64,000 bases of DNA from Thalassia testudinum (taxonomy: Eukaryota > Streptophyta > Magnoliopsida > Alismatales > Hydrocharitaceae): the NCBI GenBank assembly GCA_037157565.1, contig JAZHRO010000013.1:80655501-80719500 (forward strand). The letters run 5' to 3'. The position numbers were made by a program, and so were the translations under genes. Positions 20,506-32,286 of the stretch are shown in pieces. Position 1 is the first letter of the stretch. Each line of letters opens with the position of its first letter. The notes below the pieces were generated by a model that made no database searches, was not told the DNA's origin, and saw only the letters and a program-made list of their open reading frames with translations.

Positions 20506-23500
20506 CTGCGCCGATCGTGAGTGAGGGGCTCGATCCCGATTCTCGATCTGCTCTTGCGATCCGACTGCTCCGATCGTTGGGGTTTTACGGGTTTGGTTAG
20601 ATGGTGAATGGGAACGGCTCTCACCCCTTCCCTCGCTTCTTATCTCTTGGTAGTTGTTGGGAGTCGAGGTTTTGGTTTGGGGTGCAGTCGTTCCCGCTGT
20701 GTTGGATGAAAGATGTCAGCAAATTATCACGATGGCTCTATTTCTGATCCGGAATTTTCATTTTGGTCCAAGCATCCTCTCTCCCAGGGGTGAGATTTTC
20801 AAGCTGACTTCCAAGACGGAAACCAGACTTCATCGTAAGAGGCATTCTCCGACCAGCAATAGACGCTAGTGTCGGAAGGAGTTATGTGGATATGTATGCA
20901 CCCTCCAATTTGTTTTTGTTTCCTTATTGTGCTATTATTATCATATGTGTCCCTTATATTTCTTTCAAGCTTGGGGATAGATTTTCTTTGTTATTGATAT
21001 GGCTTGACAGATAATTTCAGGTAAGGATTCACACCTTGCTGGACTGGAGGACCCACGAGTGGGATTACCCATCAAGTCTCTTAGGGAAGGTAGAGGTGGT
21101 GTTGTGTCGCCTTACTTCTCCTATGCCTGATTTATCATTTAAGCTCCTCTATTTATTTGTGCACTATCTTATTCTATGCTACCTGTTCATCTAATTTGTC
21201 TTGGGGGAGTGGGAGGGTTCTATTGAAGGGCCTCACTTTTACATATTATTAAGATATCCTGCTCTGCTTGAAGGTTGGAGAGGCGATTGAGGTACTTCCA
21301 CTCTTCCTTCTGAGCCTAGTGAACTGATTCTAGGGGAGGTTCCTCCCCAAATATGACAACCTCTTTCTTTTTAAGATCATTGCCTTCCTCTGCCTAACAC
21401 TGGCAGTAAGACTAAGCAACACTCAGACTTCTCATTAACCGCCTAGCTAGTGCTAATCTTGGAGCCTTGACAAGTCATGGGAGCCATAGATTTTGTTGAA
21501 ACCACAAAGAGCTACAGGAGATAATATATTAATATCTTATTGTTTCTCAATGGTGTCAATTGATTGAAGCCCCCTAAGTGATCCTACTAGGTTTTGGGTA
21601 GGATAAGGGTTCACTCAACGAAATGATGAAACCATACAAGGAAACTTGAGAATTAATAATCTAATTTCACCCCAAATGAGTGTATGTCTAAGGAGGCAAT
21701 CTAACATTCAAAGTTTCCACTAAGAATACAAATGTTTTACTCATATAATAACACACGCCCCTAACTCACACATGCATGTGTTCTTTTATAGTATCGTTCT
21801 TCCAATATTTGCACTAAGCAAATATTGTTGGAGAGATTTTTAGGGATAATCACTCCATAATCGTCGCACCATATTCGACGCATGATTTGTTCATTTCATT
21901 GATACTAATTTTGACCATGTAGATGGCTCTTGGTAATTACTCCGGCATGGCTCATCTAAGGTCAATCTGCCTTACTTCATATAGTCATCTAACAAAACCA
22001 ACCTGCCTAAATCTTTTGTCGGTAAGTCAGCAAATTTTCTTATCGAACTTGCCTTTAGTCCGAGGGATTGTAGCCTACCTCATAAGTTTTGATGAATGGT
22101 TGTCTACCCTTTCTTGCCAACACACTCATTTAGGCAAAGTGCCTGTTTTGACTAGGAAGGCAACACCTCTTATTTGCCTTTGAGGCCCTTTTTGAATTTG
22201 TAGGCTTGTAATTAACGGACCTCTTTTACTTGGACTTACAAGGGAAATTTTTCCTATCATTAAAAATAAAAACGTGAGAAATAAGCTATAAGGAGGAAGG
22301 AGACGTATAGATGCTACCTTCTCAATTTGAAAACCCTTGTTGACACCCTCATCCGAGTTTCTATCTAAAACATATTCACTTTGAATTAACTCTTCTCCAA
22401 GCTTCCTCTCTATCCATAGCCAACGTACATTTCTTGCTTTCTCCTGTAATGGTTGGGCAGTTGACTTGATATCCGATTAGATGTTCAAATACTGACATTT
22501 ATTTTAGAAAGCTTAAGCAATGAATATGAAAAGATATCTAAAAGGATGGGATCTCTACATCTACGTCTTGTCAAAGAAACAAACCATTTTGAGTGGTTTG
22601 AAAAGCACCATCTCCTCGATATCCAAATTTCTACCATTTCTACCATATACTATAGGATTATCATTCTTTTTTGAATAATTACATGTACAAAATCTGTTCA
22701 CTTAAAGAGATTATATGACGGCATCTAAAGTAGGAAAGTATTTGTGCTCGACCATTTTTCCTTACCATTTCCGTGGATGGCAAATTGGTTTGAGATGGCT
22801 TTCAAACCACAAATTCCTATGAATGAACTTGATCACGTTTGCTTTAGTTGAATTTGAATAAAAGGCATTATTCGCCAACGACCTTTAATATGAATAAAAT
22901 AAGTTTTTCTTGGATCTTCAATCACTCTAAATGAAGTTCCTCTCTCTATCAATGGGTATACACTTTACCACGTCTTTGAAAATAAAACTCCAAGTTCCTG
23001 TTTTCATCCTTGCTAAATCTGAAACATGAAAGGCTTCTTGATAGACAGACACACATGAAAGACGAAGCCTCTTCAACTCCACCGTTCCAGAGAGCTCAAC
23101 TTCTTCCTTGTACAACCATTTCGGTAATCACTAAGCATTCATCTTACAAGAACTTTAGCAACGGTCAGGATTCTTCGCCTTTGGCCCAAAATACAAGCTA
23201 AACTTCTACATCAAAAACTGAAATGGGAAGAGGATCATAAATAAATACAAAAAGGTACAAAAAGGTGGACGTAACCAGAATTAAAATAAATAAATACAAA
23301 AAGGTCAGCAGCAAGAAAAGATGTGACCTCACTTTCTTTCATGGATGATACAAATAGAAATGGTACAGGTACACTATATCATAATAAAGTTATTGATGCT
23401 ACAACTTCTACATCAAAAACTGAAATGGGAAGAGGATCAACCGTTTGCAGCTCAAAACCAATAGCTGGACAAAAAGGGTGAATAGTGAAATATATAGGGG

Positions 23501-23544
23501 ACCTACTCTTATTCCTGCCGGAATAATGTAACTCAACCTTTCAA
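20506..23544. other. Intergenic region: NERD1-like 5' flank and PMT 3' flank
   Basis: GC-rich sequence just above 20505 is the likely 5' UTR and core promoter of the minus-strand NERD1-like gene. I could not identify a convincing TATA box. Farther right there is AT-rich DNA without recognisable coding or element ends. A 37-bp exact direct repeat occurs at 23202-23237/23403-23439. The two genes are arranged head (NERD1-like start) to tail (methyltransferase end). Confidence 0.5.
23202..23439. repeat. Exact ~36-bp direct repeat
   Basis: The string beginning ACTTCTACATCAAAAACTGA and continuing through AATGGGAAGAGGATCA occurs at about 23202-23237 and again at about 23404-23439, without visible change. 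An ATAAATAAATACAAAAAGG motif is also doubled between them. It lies just downstream of the methyltransferase stop codon. Confidence 0.85.
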
Positions 23545-23761
23545 CTAAGACGAACTTGAGAATGTTTCAGGCCGCCAGTCGGTTTTCTCTGCACAAAGAA
23601 TTCCCTCCTGGTCTTCAGAGAATGTCATGCGCACATCCCAATGCAGGGACTTCAAGAGGTTCTCAACTTCGCTGGTTATGGCTGACTCATCGCGGACGAT
23701 AAATGTGCCTCCTGGTCTGACTATCCTGTCGACCTCACCCACCACTGGCAAAATGTCACAC
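23545..23761 (-). CDS. PMT-like methyltransferase, terminal exon
   Basis: The acceptor CTCGCTCAG lies just above 23761. It encodes [18 protein letters not shown], then [18 protein letters not shown] and [14 protein letters not shown], and stops with TAG at 23547-23545. The block is the usual C-terminal end of the family, so the protein is complete at this side. Confidence 0.9.
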
Positions 23762-24811
23762 CTGAGCGAGTTCAAAGGCACTTTTTATTGATGAGGAAAA
23801 CAGTAAAACAGCGAACACAGATTGCCTTCTTGACATCATCGTTTTAGAAGTTAACAAATCCACAAATCTCCCAATTTCTATAAATCTTCATTTATGTTGT
23901 ATATTAACAATTCCATGCTTTAGCTTGTGAAATGATGTAGATATACCTTTTGTTATCATCATATGGACCTTAGTTGACTCATGCCATACCAATGGTAATA
24001 AGTTTTGTTGAAAACAGATCCACCAATCTTCTGAAAGATTAATTGTCAAAAAGTTTTCTTTTAAGACTAACAGATGCTTTCCTCAAGTACCTTTTAAGAT
24101 CCTTGTTGTATCATTTTCTTGATTTAAAGTTATTCTCTTAATTAGTTTGTACACAACTAAGTTCTACAGATGAAATGTAGAGAAGCCATATTTCTTTTTC
24201 CCATTAGGTACAATAACGATTGTAAGGACACAATTGATATGACCATATACAACTAACTTACCTTTTCTTTAGTCCTGAAAACAGGTGGTCTGCATGTAGC
24301 AAATCGTATGACCTGGGATAAGTGCTGAAAGATTCGCACCAGTCATGATAAAGGCCAAATAGTCCGCGTTCATATATGATGGGAAGTGTATCATGAGAGT
24401 CGATGTCAACCACACTCATGACCCAAAGATTTAGATCTTTGAGAGCAGCAGCAAACCTGTAGAAACCATAATTTTAACAAATTCACGTCGTTCTTCAGTC
24501 ACTATAAGAATTAAAATTTACAAAAGGTGACTTCCTACCCTCCATAGATGGATTTCATGTCCATAACATTTCTGATCTTAGACCAACTGATGCCCATTCC
24601 ATTGAGATATGACTTCTCAACCACCACCTTCCAGCGCTCGCCATCTGCAGTAAAATCTTCCATAGCTGGCTTTCCATAAATGCTCAATTTGGAACTGTTT
24701 AACCAGTAAGGTGGAACCTCCAATCGACGAGGCCAATCCTCTGGCCATCGTGAACCACGTTCAGAACTGTGAATCGGCACTCGATGCATGCAAGATTGCA
24801 GAGGGACGTAC
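23545..24811 (-). CDS. Plant putative methyltransferase (PMT, DUF248), last three exons
   Basis: Three exons (24539-24811, 24262-24456, 23545-23761) with GT-AG borders join in frame to a TAG stop. Visible family blocks: [59 protein letters not shown] (SAM-binding motif I region), [57 protein letters not shown] and [10 protein letters not shown]. These define the C-terminal half of plant PMT/QUA2-type proteins, Golgi type II membrane S-adenosylmethionine-dependent methyltransferases linked to pectin methylation. The sequence looks closest to the PMT24-PMT28 subgroup. Full proteins have 600-900 residues; here about 228 are seen. The next upstream exon was not found to the right, where 39 kb of retroelements follow. 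It is therefore either a gene with a giant intron or a 5'-truncated pseudogene. The visible exons are undamaged. Confidence 0.88.
24262..24456 (-). CDS. PMT-like methyltransferase, penultimate exon
   Basis: 195 bp between the acceptor TTTCTACAG and the donor AAAG|GTAAG. It encodes the [18 protein letters not shown] segment and the highly conserved [20 protein letters not shown] and LLHADHLFS blocks. The split codons at both junctions fit the neighbouring exons. Confidence 0.9.
24539..24811 (-). CDS. PMT-like methyltransferase, antepenultimate exon
   Basis: 273 bp from the acceptor CTGTTTTAG to the donor GGAGG|GTAGG. It encodes [19 protein letters not shown] through [13 protein letters not shown] reading frame continues upstream through the acceptor to 24927 but loses family similarity there, so it is intronic. 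The intron upstream contains the start of TRIM B at 24956. Confidence 0.88.
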
Positions 24812-24955
24812 CTAAAACAGATGAAAAATGGAAAATTCAACCTCCTGCTCTCATGTACGTTCATGCACAATTGAAATAAACTGAGAAAGTAATATTGGCT
24901 GCGAATATTAGGCTTCAAAAAAATCAATTTTCTTCAAAAAAGTTTGTGATCTGAT

Positions 24956-25272
24956 TGTTAGAGATCGTGTGAGATCTCGTGATCTCTTCGGAAGAGATCA
25001 TGAGATCACTTCAACAATAAAAGTGGCAAGAGTTCCTTGCCAAGTTTGGTTCATTTATTTGTTAGTTAAGTAATTGTTTACTTAAGAGTCAAGTAAGTTA
25101 TTTAAAAAAAGTTGTTAAAGATTTAGTTTGTTGTGTGATTTGTTTCTTAGTTTAATTGGGATTGAATCTCTATGTATACAAACCAATACCCACCATGTTT
25201 ATTTAGGTTCTCTACAATAATGAAAAAAGGAGTTCTCTATCGTGCCCCTCTCGAGTTCTCTATTCTATCACA
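24956..25272 (+). repeat. 5' LTR of TRIM B
   Basis: 317 bp, starting TGTTAGAGATCGTG and ending CTATCACA just before the primer site. It contains a palindromic GAGATCNNNNGATCTC-type start and a block CCAATACCCACCATGTTTAT shared with the split 3' LTR. Confidence 0.8.
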
Positions 25273-25439
25273 TGGTATCAGAGTAAGCTTTCCTAAGTGC
25301 CTAACCCCAAAAACATGCGCCTAGAGATCCATGGGGGATCTCTCTCTACATGGAAGTTAACTTCCATGCAGGAAGGAGGAGCGTGGCCTAGGGATTACCC
25401 TTAGGTCCCGTTGCATCACCGCAAGTAGGAGGTGTACAC

Positions 25440-25592
25440 TGTTACAGAGTCTAGTTAGTTTTATGGTATCAGGTGATGCGTTATTATTTTTGTTTTCTTC
25501 ATGGGGTTACATGTAATTTGCAACCACTTCTCTCTCTATATAAAGAGAGGTAGGGTTAGAGAAATAAATTGATTTTGCTCATTCTTCCAACT
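25440..25592 (+). repeat. 5' LTR of Copia A
   Basis: Starts TGTTACAGAGTC and ends TTCCAACT. It has a TATATAAAGAGAGG promoter-like box near 25538. It has the same length as the 3' LTR and differs by scattered substitutions. Confidence 0.9.
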
Positions 25593-25604
25593 TGGTATCA
25601 GAGC

Positions 25605-26186
25605 AGCGATCCTAGACCGATGCCCTAGATACCCCACCCAAACAAGCCTCCGAGACCTCCACCCTAACCCTAACCTGATGTGCACCTTTTGCAGCCCCGC
25701 CACCGCCGCCACCTCGCTCAACATCGTCGTCACCGTCCGATGAAGAGAAGAGGAGGCGGCGAGGCAACTCTTGCTGACCACCCACACTGCAGAGGAGTCT
25801 ACTGGACTCCTTCGCCTCCGCGCTGCCCAGAGGGAGTTGCTACTGCTCCACCCAAGGGCACCGTCACCCAGAGGTATAGTTGCTGCTGCTCCACCTCGCT
25901 CTGCCCAGAGCTGTCTGCTACTGCTCCACCTCGCTCAAGGGCCTACCGCTCGCCCAGGGGCAACGCTACTGCTCCGCCTATTGCTGCTCCACCCAGGGAC
26001 GCCGCCGCCCAGAGGGGGGGCAGTTGTTGCTCCGCCCAGAGGAAGCAATCGTCGCCCTCCACCGCTCATGAGCATGATCTGAAAATTTCAGATCGATTCT
26101 CCGTCTCCTTCTTTGGTATGATTTGTCCCTGATCCTGTGCTCTAGAGGTTTGTTTCTTGGTGAATCTGTGATTTCACGATATCAAT
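25605..26186 (+). other. Copia A leader with GC-rich degenerate tandem repeats
   Basis: Between PBS and start codon lies GC-rich DNA in which CTGCTCCACC, CGCCCAGAGG and CTCGCTC motifs recur irregularly (about 25690-26050). Plus-strand reading frames through it are Pro/Arg/Cys-rich and do not resemble gag. It sits where gag would be expected. Confidence 0.65.
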
Positions 26187-26774
26187 ATGGCTTCTCTTCA
26201 TATTGGTCCAAGCACCTCTGTCACACAGAGGTTGGTAGATGATATAGTGACCATTACCCAGAGTCAGTATGAGAAACTGCTCCGAGGTTGTAAACATTAT
26301 GATGGGCTCCAAGGAGCCACCGAGTTGGGTTCTATTGCACACGACAGGAATCAGGGTAGTATGGAGTGGCTTGTTGATTCAGGGGCTTCACGACATCTCA
26401 GTGGAGATCGAGATCATTTTACCCATCTCATATCTGTACCTGCAGAAAGGACAGTGCAAGTTGCAGATGACAGACACTCCAGGATAGCGAGTCAGGGAGA
26501 GGTACCAGTGACTCCTACTTTAAGGTTCCCTGATGTTTGTTATGTGCCAGACTTTCCTATGAGCTTACTCTTAGTTAGTAAGATTACTAAGGAGCTTAAT
26601 TGTCATGCTATCTTTTATGACGTGGGATGCATCATTCAAGACAAACTGACAAGGAAGACAATTGGTAGTAGAAATGTAGCAGGTGGAGTCTATCATCTGA
26701 TTCAGACTCCCCTTGCCTCTACATGTCGAGAAGTACCATTTGTTGCTACGAGTGCCATTCAGTGGCATCTTTGA
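26187..26774 (+). pseudogene. Copia A protease and GAG-pre-integrase segment
   Basis: 195 codons. After a linker with ITQSQYEKLLRGC, typical of the stretch between zinc knuckle and protease in copia proteins, comes WLVDSGASRHLSGD with the catalytic Asp (codon at 26375). The segment then runs through FPMSLLLVSKITKEL to the integrase zinc finger, and a TGA stop interrupts the first His-containing block (QWHL then stop). The HLSLDSL and CDACQMGKYH parts of the HHCC finger continue after the stop. Confidence 0.85.
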
Positions 26775-27920
26775 CTTGGACATCTTTCCCTTGATAGCCT
26801 CCGATGGGCCATTCCACATATCTCTCCTGCAACTTGGATATGTTGTGATGCGTGCCAGATGGGCAAGTACCATCGTACCTCCTACCTGGTGAGTACCCGT
26901 TCTGGGTCTACGGCTTTATTTGAGTTACTGCACATGGATGTGTGGGGGCCGAGTCGGATACCAGATAGGCAAGGTCACCGTTATTATTTAGTAGTTGTGG
27001 ATAATTTTTCTCGTCTATCATGGGTATTCTAGCTGAAGAACAAGTCAGATGTTGGTTCTATCATTGAGCATTTCATGATAGAGATTAAGACTCAGTATTC
27101 AACTGTTATTAAAGTAGTCAGATCTAATAATGCACTTGAGTTATGAATCAAGTTATGAACCATCAGGTTATCTATGTTTTACAAGTCACATCGGATAGTG
27201 TACCAGACTACTTGCTTTCATACATCTTAGCAAAATAGGGTGGATGAGAGGAAACACCGACATCTTTTGGATGTGGCCCGCACTTTATTGATTCATCGTA
27301 GTGTGCCTCAGCTATAGTGGGGTGATGTAGTCCTCACTGCATATTATTAATCAACAGGATGCCCAATTCAGTGCTTCATGAGTAGATCCTTGGCATATAT
27401 TGCATCCAGGGCAGGAGTTATTTCATGTATCATCACATGTGTTTGGATGTGCAGCATTTGTTCATATTCTTTCTCCAGGGCAAGATAAGTTGGCACCACG
27501 AGCAGTTAAGTGCATGTTCTTGGGATATTCACGAACTCAGAAAGGATATAGATGCTTTAACCTCTTACTGGTAGGCACTATGTGAGTGCTGACGTCACCT
27601 TTCATGAGTTTATCCCATATTTTTCCACTGTTGCTCGGAGTTTATCTCCTGAGGTTATGGCGGTTCCAATGCATATACCCCCTGTTCCCTTAGAGGAGAT
27701 ACCTATCTCTACCCCTCCTACTACTACAGAGGGTCCTATGAAGTTCTCTGAACCCGTTGTTACATATCAGCGACCCCACAGTACCTTCCAGATGCCACCT
27801 CCTATAGCAACCACAAAGACTCCACCTTCTCCACCTCAAGAGACCACAGACAGGTTGCAAAGTAATGATACAGCACCCCCTGATGATAGATGTCTAGATG
27901 AGGATATTTCTGCTTCATAG
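26775..27920 (+). pseudogene. Copia A integrase, decayed
   Basis: It continues the HHCC finger (LGHLSLDSL, CDACQMGKYH) into the integrase core, with LLHMDVWGPS carrying the first catalytic Asp. At the second catalytic site SDN-ALEF is changed to SNNALEL, so the Asp is lost. Stops occur after WVF and further on. The C-terminal part with FGCAAFVHILSPGQDKLAPR, FLGYSRTQKGYRCF and a Pro-rich linker is still readable. Confidence 0.8.
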
Positions 27921-28079
27921 CTAGTACAGGAGGATCAGATGGCTGATCTTGACCTTCCTATTGCCATTAGGAGGGCACCCCACACTGAGTCCAGATACCA
28001 TGTTGCCGGTAGTCTGGCTACTGATGGCCTTAGGTCAGTTTTTGGGAGCTTCTGTTGTGCTCTTTCTGCCATATCTATC

Positions 28080-29593
28080 CTTGCCACCTACCAACAGGCT
28101 ATACTTGATCCAAAGTGACGCAAGGCCATGGAGGATAAGATGACTGCACTTACTTCTCGTGGTACTTGAGAGATTACACCTTTACCAGAGGGTGCTACAG
28201 TAGTTGGCTGCAAATGGGTGTTTGCAGTCAAGTACAATCCAGATGAGTCTGTTGCACAATACAAGGCCTGATTTGTTGCCAAAGGGTTCACCCAAACATA
28301 TGGGGTGGACTTATTTGACACTTTCTCACCGGTAGCTCGACCATCTACAGTGAGGATTCTGATTTCAGTGGTCGTTCAGCGAGATTGGCATCTTCACCAG
28401 CTTGATGTGAAGAATGCTTCTCTATGGGGATTTGCAAGAGGAGGTTTACATGCAGCAACCTCCTGGTTACGAGGTTCAGGGGGAGTGTGTATGTAGATTG
28501 CAGAAGGCCATTTATGGCCTCAAGTAGAGCCCAAGAGCTTGATTTCAAAAGCTTTCTTAGGTGGTAGAGTCTGTGGGGTTCACTAGATCATCTGCAGATC
28601 ATTCTTTGTTTATTAGGAAGACGAGGAAATGTATTGTTGCTCTTTTGATCTATATTGATGACTTGATTGTCATTGATGATGATACAACAAGTGTGGCTGA
28701 GATCAGACAAACTTTGGCAGATCAGTTTGTGATGAAGGATTTAGGGCCATTGAGATATTTTCTTTGGATAGAAGTAGCCCATAGTAGGCTTGGTATTGTG
28801 CTATCTCAATGGAAATATGCTCTAAAGGAGATAAGTATGCTGGGAACCAAGCCAGTAAATAGTCTCATAGATCCTAAGGCACGACTATATGACAGTAGTG
28901 CAAAGCTAGTTGATAGTAGACAGTATCGCCAGCTAATGGGGATGTTGCTCTACTTGACAATTACTAGACTGGATATTTCCTTTGCAGTAGGAAAGCTAAG
29001 CCAATTTATGGAGAGGCCTACTAGACAACACTGGGATGCAGCCATGATGGTGCTCCGATACGTGAAGAAAGCACTAGGACAAGGTCTTCTTTTCACTAGA
29101 GGGACGTCTATGACGGTTGTTGGATACTCTGACGCAGATTATGCAGGTAGCCATGATGATAGGAAGTCTACCACAGGTTTTTGTATATATGTTGCAAGGA
29201 ATTTGGTCACGTGGAAAAGCAAGAAACAGATTGCAGTGTCCAGATCCAGTGCTGAGTCTGAGTATCGTGCTATTGCTCAAACCTCAGCAGAATTGATGTG
29301 CATGAGATCCTTGTTGAGTGATCTACATTATAGATTGATGGGCTTATGGAGTTGCGATGTGACAACAAGTTGCCACTTATATTGCCAACAACCCCATGTT
29401 TCATGAACGCACCAAACATGTGGAGGTAGATTGCCATTACACCAGAGATTTAATTCAGAAGAGATTTATCTTTACCTCCCAAGTTACTCCAGAGGCTCAG
29501 ACAGCTGATATCTTTACTAGACCACTAGCTAGATCCGTATTTGATACATGTATATCCAAGCTGAACATGATTGATATCTATGCTCCAGCTTGA
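28080..29593 (+). pseudogene. Copia A reverse transcriptase and RNase H
   Basis: RT begins with YQQAILDPK and contains [20 protein letters not shown] and LHQLDVKNA, then shifts frame near 28425. The catalytic box is LLIYIDDLIV (YIDD at 28651-28662), so both Asp residues are kept. RNase H has GYSDADYAGS and SRSSAESEYR, and a second frameshift follows near 29360. The final segment (HVEVDCHYTRDLIQ, ADIFTRPLA) ends at 29593, just before the purine tract. Confidence 0.85.
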
Positions 29594-29600
29594 GGGGGAG

Positions 29601-29753
29601 TGTTACGGAGTCTAGTTAGTTTCATGGTGTCATGTAGTGTGTTATTATTTTTATTTTCTTCATAGGGTTACATGTAATTTGCACCTACCTCTTTCTATAT
29701 ATAAAGAGAGGTAGGGTTAGAGAAATAAATTGACTTTGCTCATTCTTCCAACT
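29601..29753 (+). repeat. 3' LTR of Copia A
   Basis: Starts TGTTACGGAGTC right after the purine tract, ends TTCCAACT, and is followed by TACAC, which equals the 5-mer before the 5' LTR. Confidence 0.9.
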
Positions 29754-30595
29754 TACACACTACCCTTTCCTGTTCTCATGTGAGTGAAAAAGCCCACGTG
29801 CTTTAGGTTCTATGTGTGGCAGTTTTTGGCCAAGTCTACCTCGGATTTCCTGTCAATCCTTGCATCGAGTCCTCTATGTGTAAATCATGGGGTGCATATG
29901 CAACCCCTTAGCACTTGTATGTGACACCATGTATCGCATAGTGCTACTCTTCACAACAATTTTCATCTCGCCTAAAGGATTGCCAAGCCTCGAATCTTGG
30001 ACTACCTCTGTTGTGGTTAACGAAGAATCTTTGATGGCTCTGAGGCCAAAGTCTTGGCCTCTGTACCTATTTAGTGAACCATGAAACTATCAGATTCCCC
30101 GGACCTTGATTGGGATTTGGGTGGCTTGAAGCTATGTTCAAGGTTTCTCACTGCAATTTGTTGTTGATTTGTACCATGAAAATTGAAGAAAAAAAATTGA
30201 GGAAGGTCTCCCCTACTACTTGGGAATGCCTCCCATGTGCATTCACTACTTTTGCTACAGTCTCCATCCATGTTTGTGCTATAGTCCATGCGTGACCAAG
30301 CGTCTACACGTATCTACCTAGCCTGAGGGACGAAGCAAAAGCTCCGAGTCATGTCCTCCACGAGGAGGATGATGAACAATGGTAGGGGAACTCAGCCTCA
30401 ATGATGGGAGCCTTCTATCTGTTTTTTTGTTCTCAAAGGAAGTAGATTTTCCTGGAAAATAAGGCACCATCATTGTGCATAGGAACATGTCCCATCCTAT
30501 GTTCGTAGTTTGTGTTCAAGCTTGAGTACTGTCCTGACTACTATTGCTACTACCATACTCCCTAACAAGTTGGAGATGTCCAACTTAGGGGAGAG
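29754..30595 (+). other. Internal non-coding body of TRIM B (right part)
   Basis: Non-coding sequence between Copia A and the TRIM B 3' LTR. Small ORFs have no motif. The part around 30170-30300 is homologous to the internal region of TRIM C. It ends in the TRIM B purine tract. Confidence 0.6.
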
Positions 30596-31097
30596 TATTA
30601 GAGATCATGTGATATCTCGTGATCTCTTCCAAGAGATCACGAGATCATGTCAAGAGTAAAAGTGGCAAGAGTCCTTTCCCTAGTTTGGTTCATTTACTTG
30701 TTAGTCAAGTAATATTATTTAGGAAAGTTGTTAGAGATTTAGTTTGTTCTGTTTGTTTCTTAGTTTATATTGAGACTTCTATTTATCCTTGGCTATTTTA
30801 CCAGTATTTTGTTGTATTTTGTTATTTCTTATCTTGCTTTGGACATGCATTGTTATTTACCCAAATCTCTCTCTATATAAAGAGGTGTTGGACTTTTTCT
30901 AAGAAATAAGATCCATCATTATTTTCCACTTGATATCAGAGCAACGATCCTAGCTTGGGACTTTAGTATCCCACCCTCACAAGCCTCCGTACACATCCAC
31001 CATAAACCGTGATCTCTCTCTTTCTCGTCTAACGCTCACTAGAGCACCATCGACGCCGGCACAGCAGCATAGCGTTGCCGCTGCACGTAGCGCCACT

Positions 31098-31256
31098 AGG
31101 GTGGCCTGATCGCTGCCTAGACCCTGGTCAAGGCACCGCCCAACCTAACCAGGGTGGCCAGATCACCACCCAAACCCTAGTCAAGGCACCACCCAACTTG
31201 ACTGGGGTGGTCTGATCGTCGTCGAGACCCTGGTTAGGGCATTACCCAACCTGACC
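31098..31256 (+). repeat. Three 53-bp tandem repeats in the Copia C leader
   Basis: Units start at 31098, 31151 and 31204 with AGGGTGGCCTGATC, AGGGTGGCCAGATC and GGGGTGGTCTGATC, each continuing GACCCTGGTCAAGGCACC-like and CCCAACCTAACC-like sequence. The array is GC-rich and lies between PBS and the first coding segment. Confidence 0.85.
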
Positions 31257-31629
31257 GAGGTCTTGTAGACCACTGGTCTGTGTTCTCCTTGATCGCAGAC
31301 CGATACCCTATGGTCTGCAGCACTCCACCGATTGGTGGTGGGGCAGTGGTGAATGGTGGAGGCTCCTTCACCGGCGAGAGAGGGTAGAGTCCCTTAAAGG
31401 CGTTGTTAGGGGTTTCCTCGTGGCCTAACATGCGTAAATCTTGATCTAAGGGACGCTTGTCATCCTTGGGATGATATCTAAGATCTTTAGATCTTAGACT
31501 TCATGTTCAAGATATCACTCTCTCTAACTTCAATTTTGAAAACAATCTTTCAGACCTCTCTTGTGGCATCTTTATCCGGTTATTTGGCTCAAAGATGGGA
31601 GTTTTATCCCTTGGCGATCCCCTTGATCC

Positions 31630-32235
31630 TTGCTAGGCACAATGCCAATCTCAGGAGCAGAGATGGCATTTGATACCACCACAATGACGGGGATGGTAGA
31701 GTGTGCAGGTTTGATGCTGCAGGAGCATAACAGGAGTCACCGTGGTGCAAGATGGTTGGTTGGCTCTGGTGCTTCACAGCATCTTTGTGGGGATCAGGGT
31801 TATTTCCGATTACTCAGTTCTGTTGCACCAGGGAGAACGATGGAGGTTGCTGATGGTAGGCATGCTCCTATTGTCAATCAAGGGGAAGTGTCTATAACCC
31901 CCACGTTGCAACTGTCGAGAGCACTATATGTACTGAAGTTTCCCATGAGCCTGTTGTTTGTAAGCAAGATCACAAAGGACCTTCATTGCAAGGTTATTTA
32001 TGATGAGATTGGATGCATTGTTCGAGATAAGTTCACTGGGAAGACCATCGCCAGAGGTACAGAGGAGAATGGTCTTTATCACCTTGGCCAAGAACCTTTT
32101 GCAAGAACCAGCAAGTATGATGGTAGGAGTGCCTTACAGTGGCACATTCGTCTAGATCACCTGTCTCTAGATCACCTCATGAGGGTGATTCCACATATTT
32201 CACTTGCTATCACTATTCGGTGTGATGCTTGCTAG
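31630..32235 (+). pseudogene. Copia C protease and GAG-pre-integrase segment
   Basis: 201 codons. The protease box reads WLVGSGASQHLCGD, with the catalytic Asp replaced by Gly. It continues through FPMSLLFVSKITKDLH and ALQWHIRLDHLSLDHL to CDAC of the integrase finger, where a stop (TAG after CDAC) breaks it. No zinc knuckle or gag precedes it. Confidence 0.85.
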
Positions 32236-32286
32236 TTAGGTAAGCATCATCGGTCTCCTTTTCCTGCCAGTACCTCTCCTGGATCA

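Larger units (their letters stand above)
25440..29753 (+). mobile_element. Ty1/copia element A, gag-less, decayed
   Basis: It has two 153-bp LTRs (25440-25592 and 29601-29753), a perfect 5-bp target duplication TACAC (25435-25439, 29754-29758), PBS TGGTATCAGAGC at 25593 and polypurine tract GAGGGGGAG before the 3' LTR. Domain order is protease, GAG-pre-integrase/integrase, reverse transcriptase, RNase H, as in copia. The reading frame begins at ATG 26187 and reaches the protease DSGAS after only about 60 residues, so no gag core or CCHC knuckle is present. Stops (for example TGA at 26772) and a frameshift near 28425 break the polyprotein. It cannot act alone. Confidence 0.9.

Noticed and set aside
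26571..26873. Minus-strand ORFs within the Copia A, C and D coding regions
   Set aside because: Antisense shadows of protease/integrase and RT frames.
31098..31256. CRISPR-like array in the Copia C leader
   Set aside because: The 53-bp units are directly adjacent without unique spacers, inside a plant retroelement.
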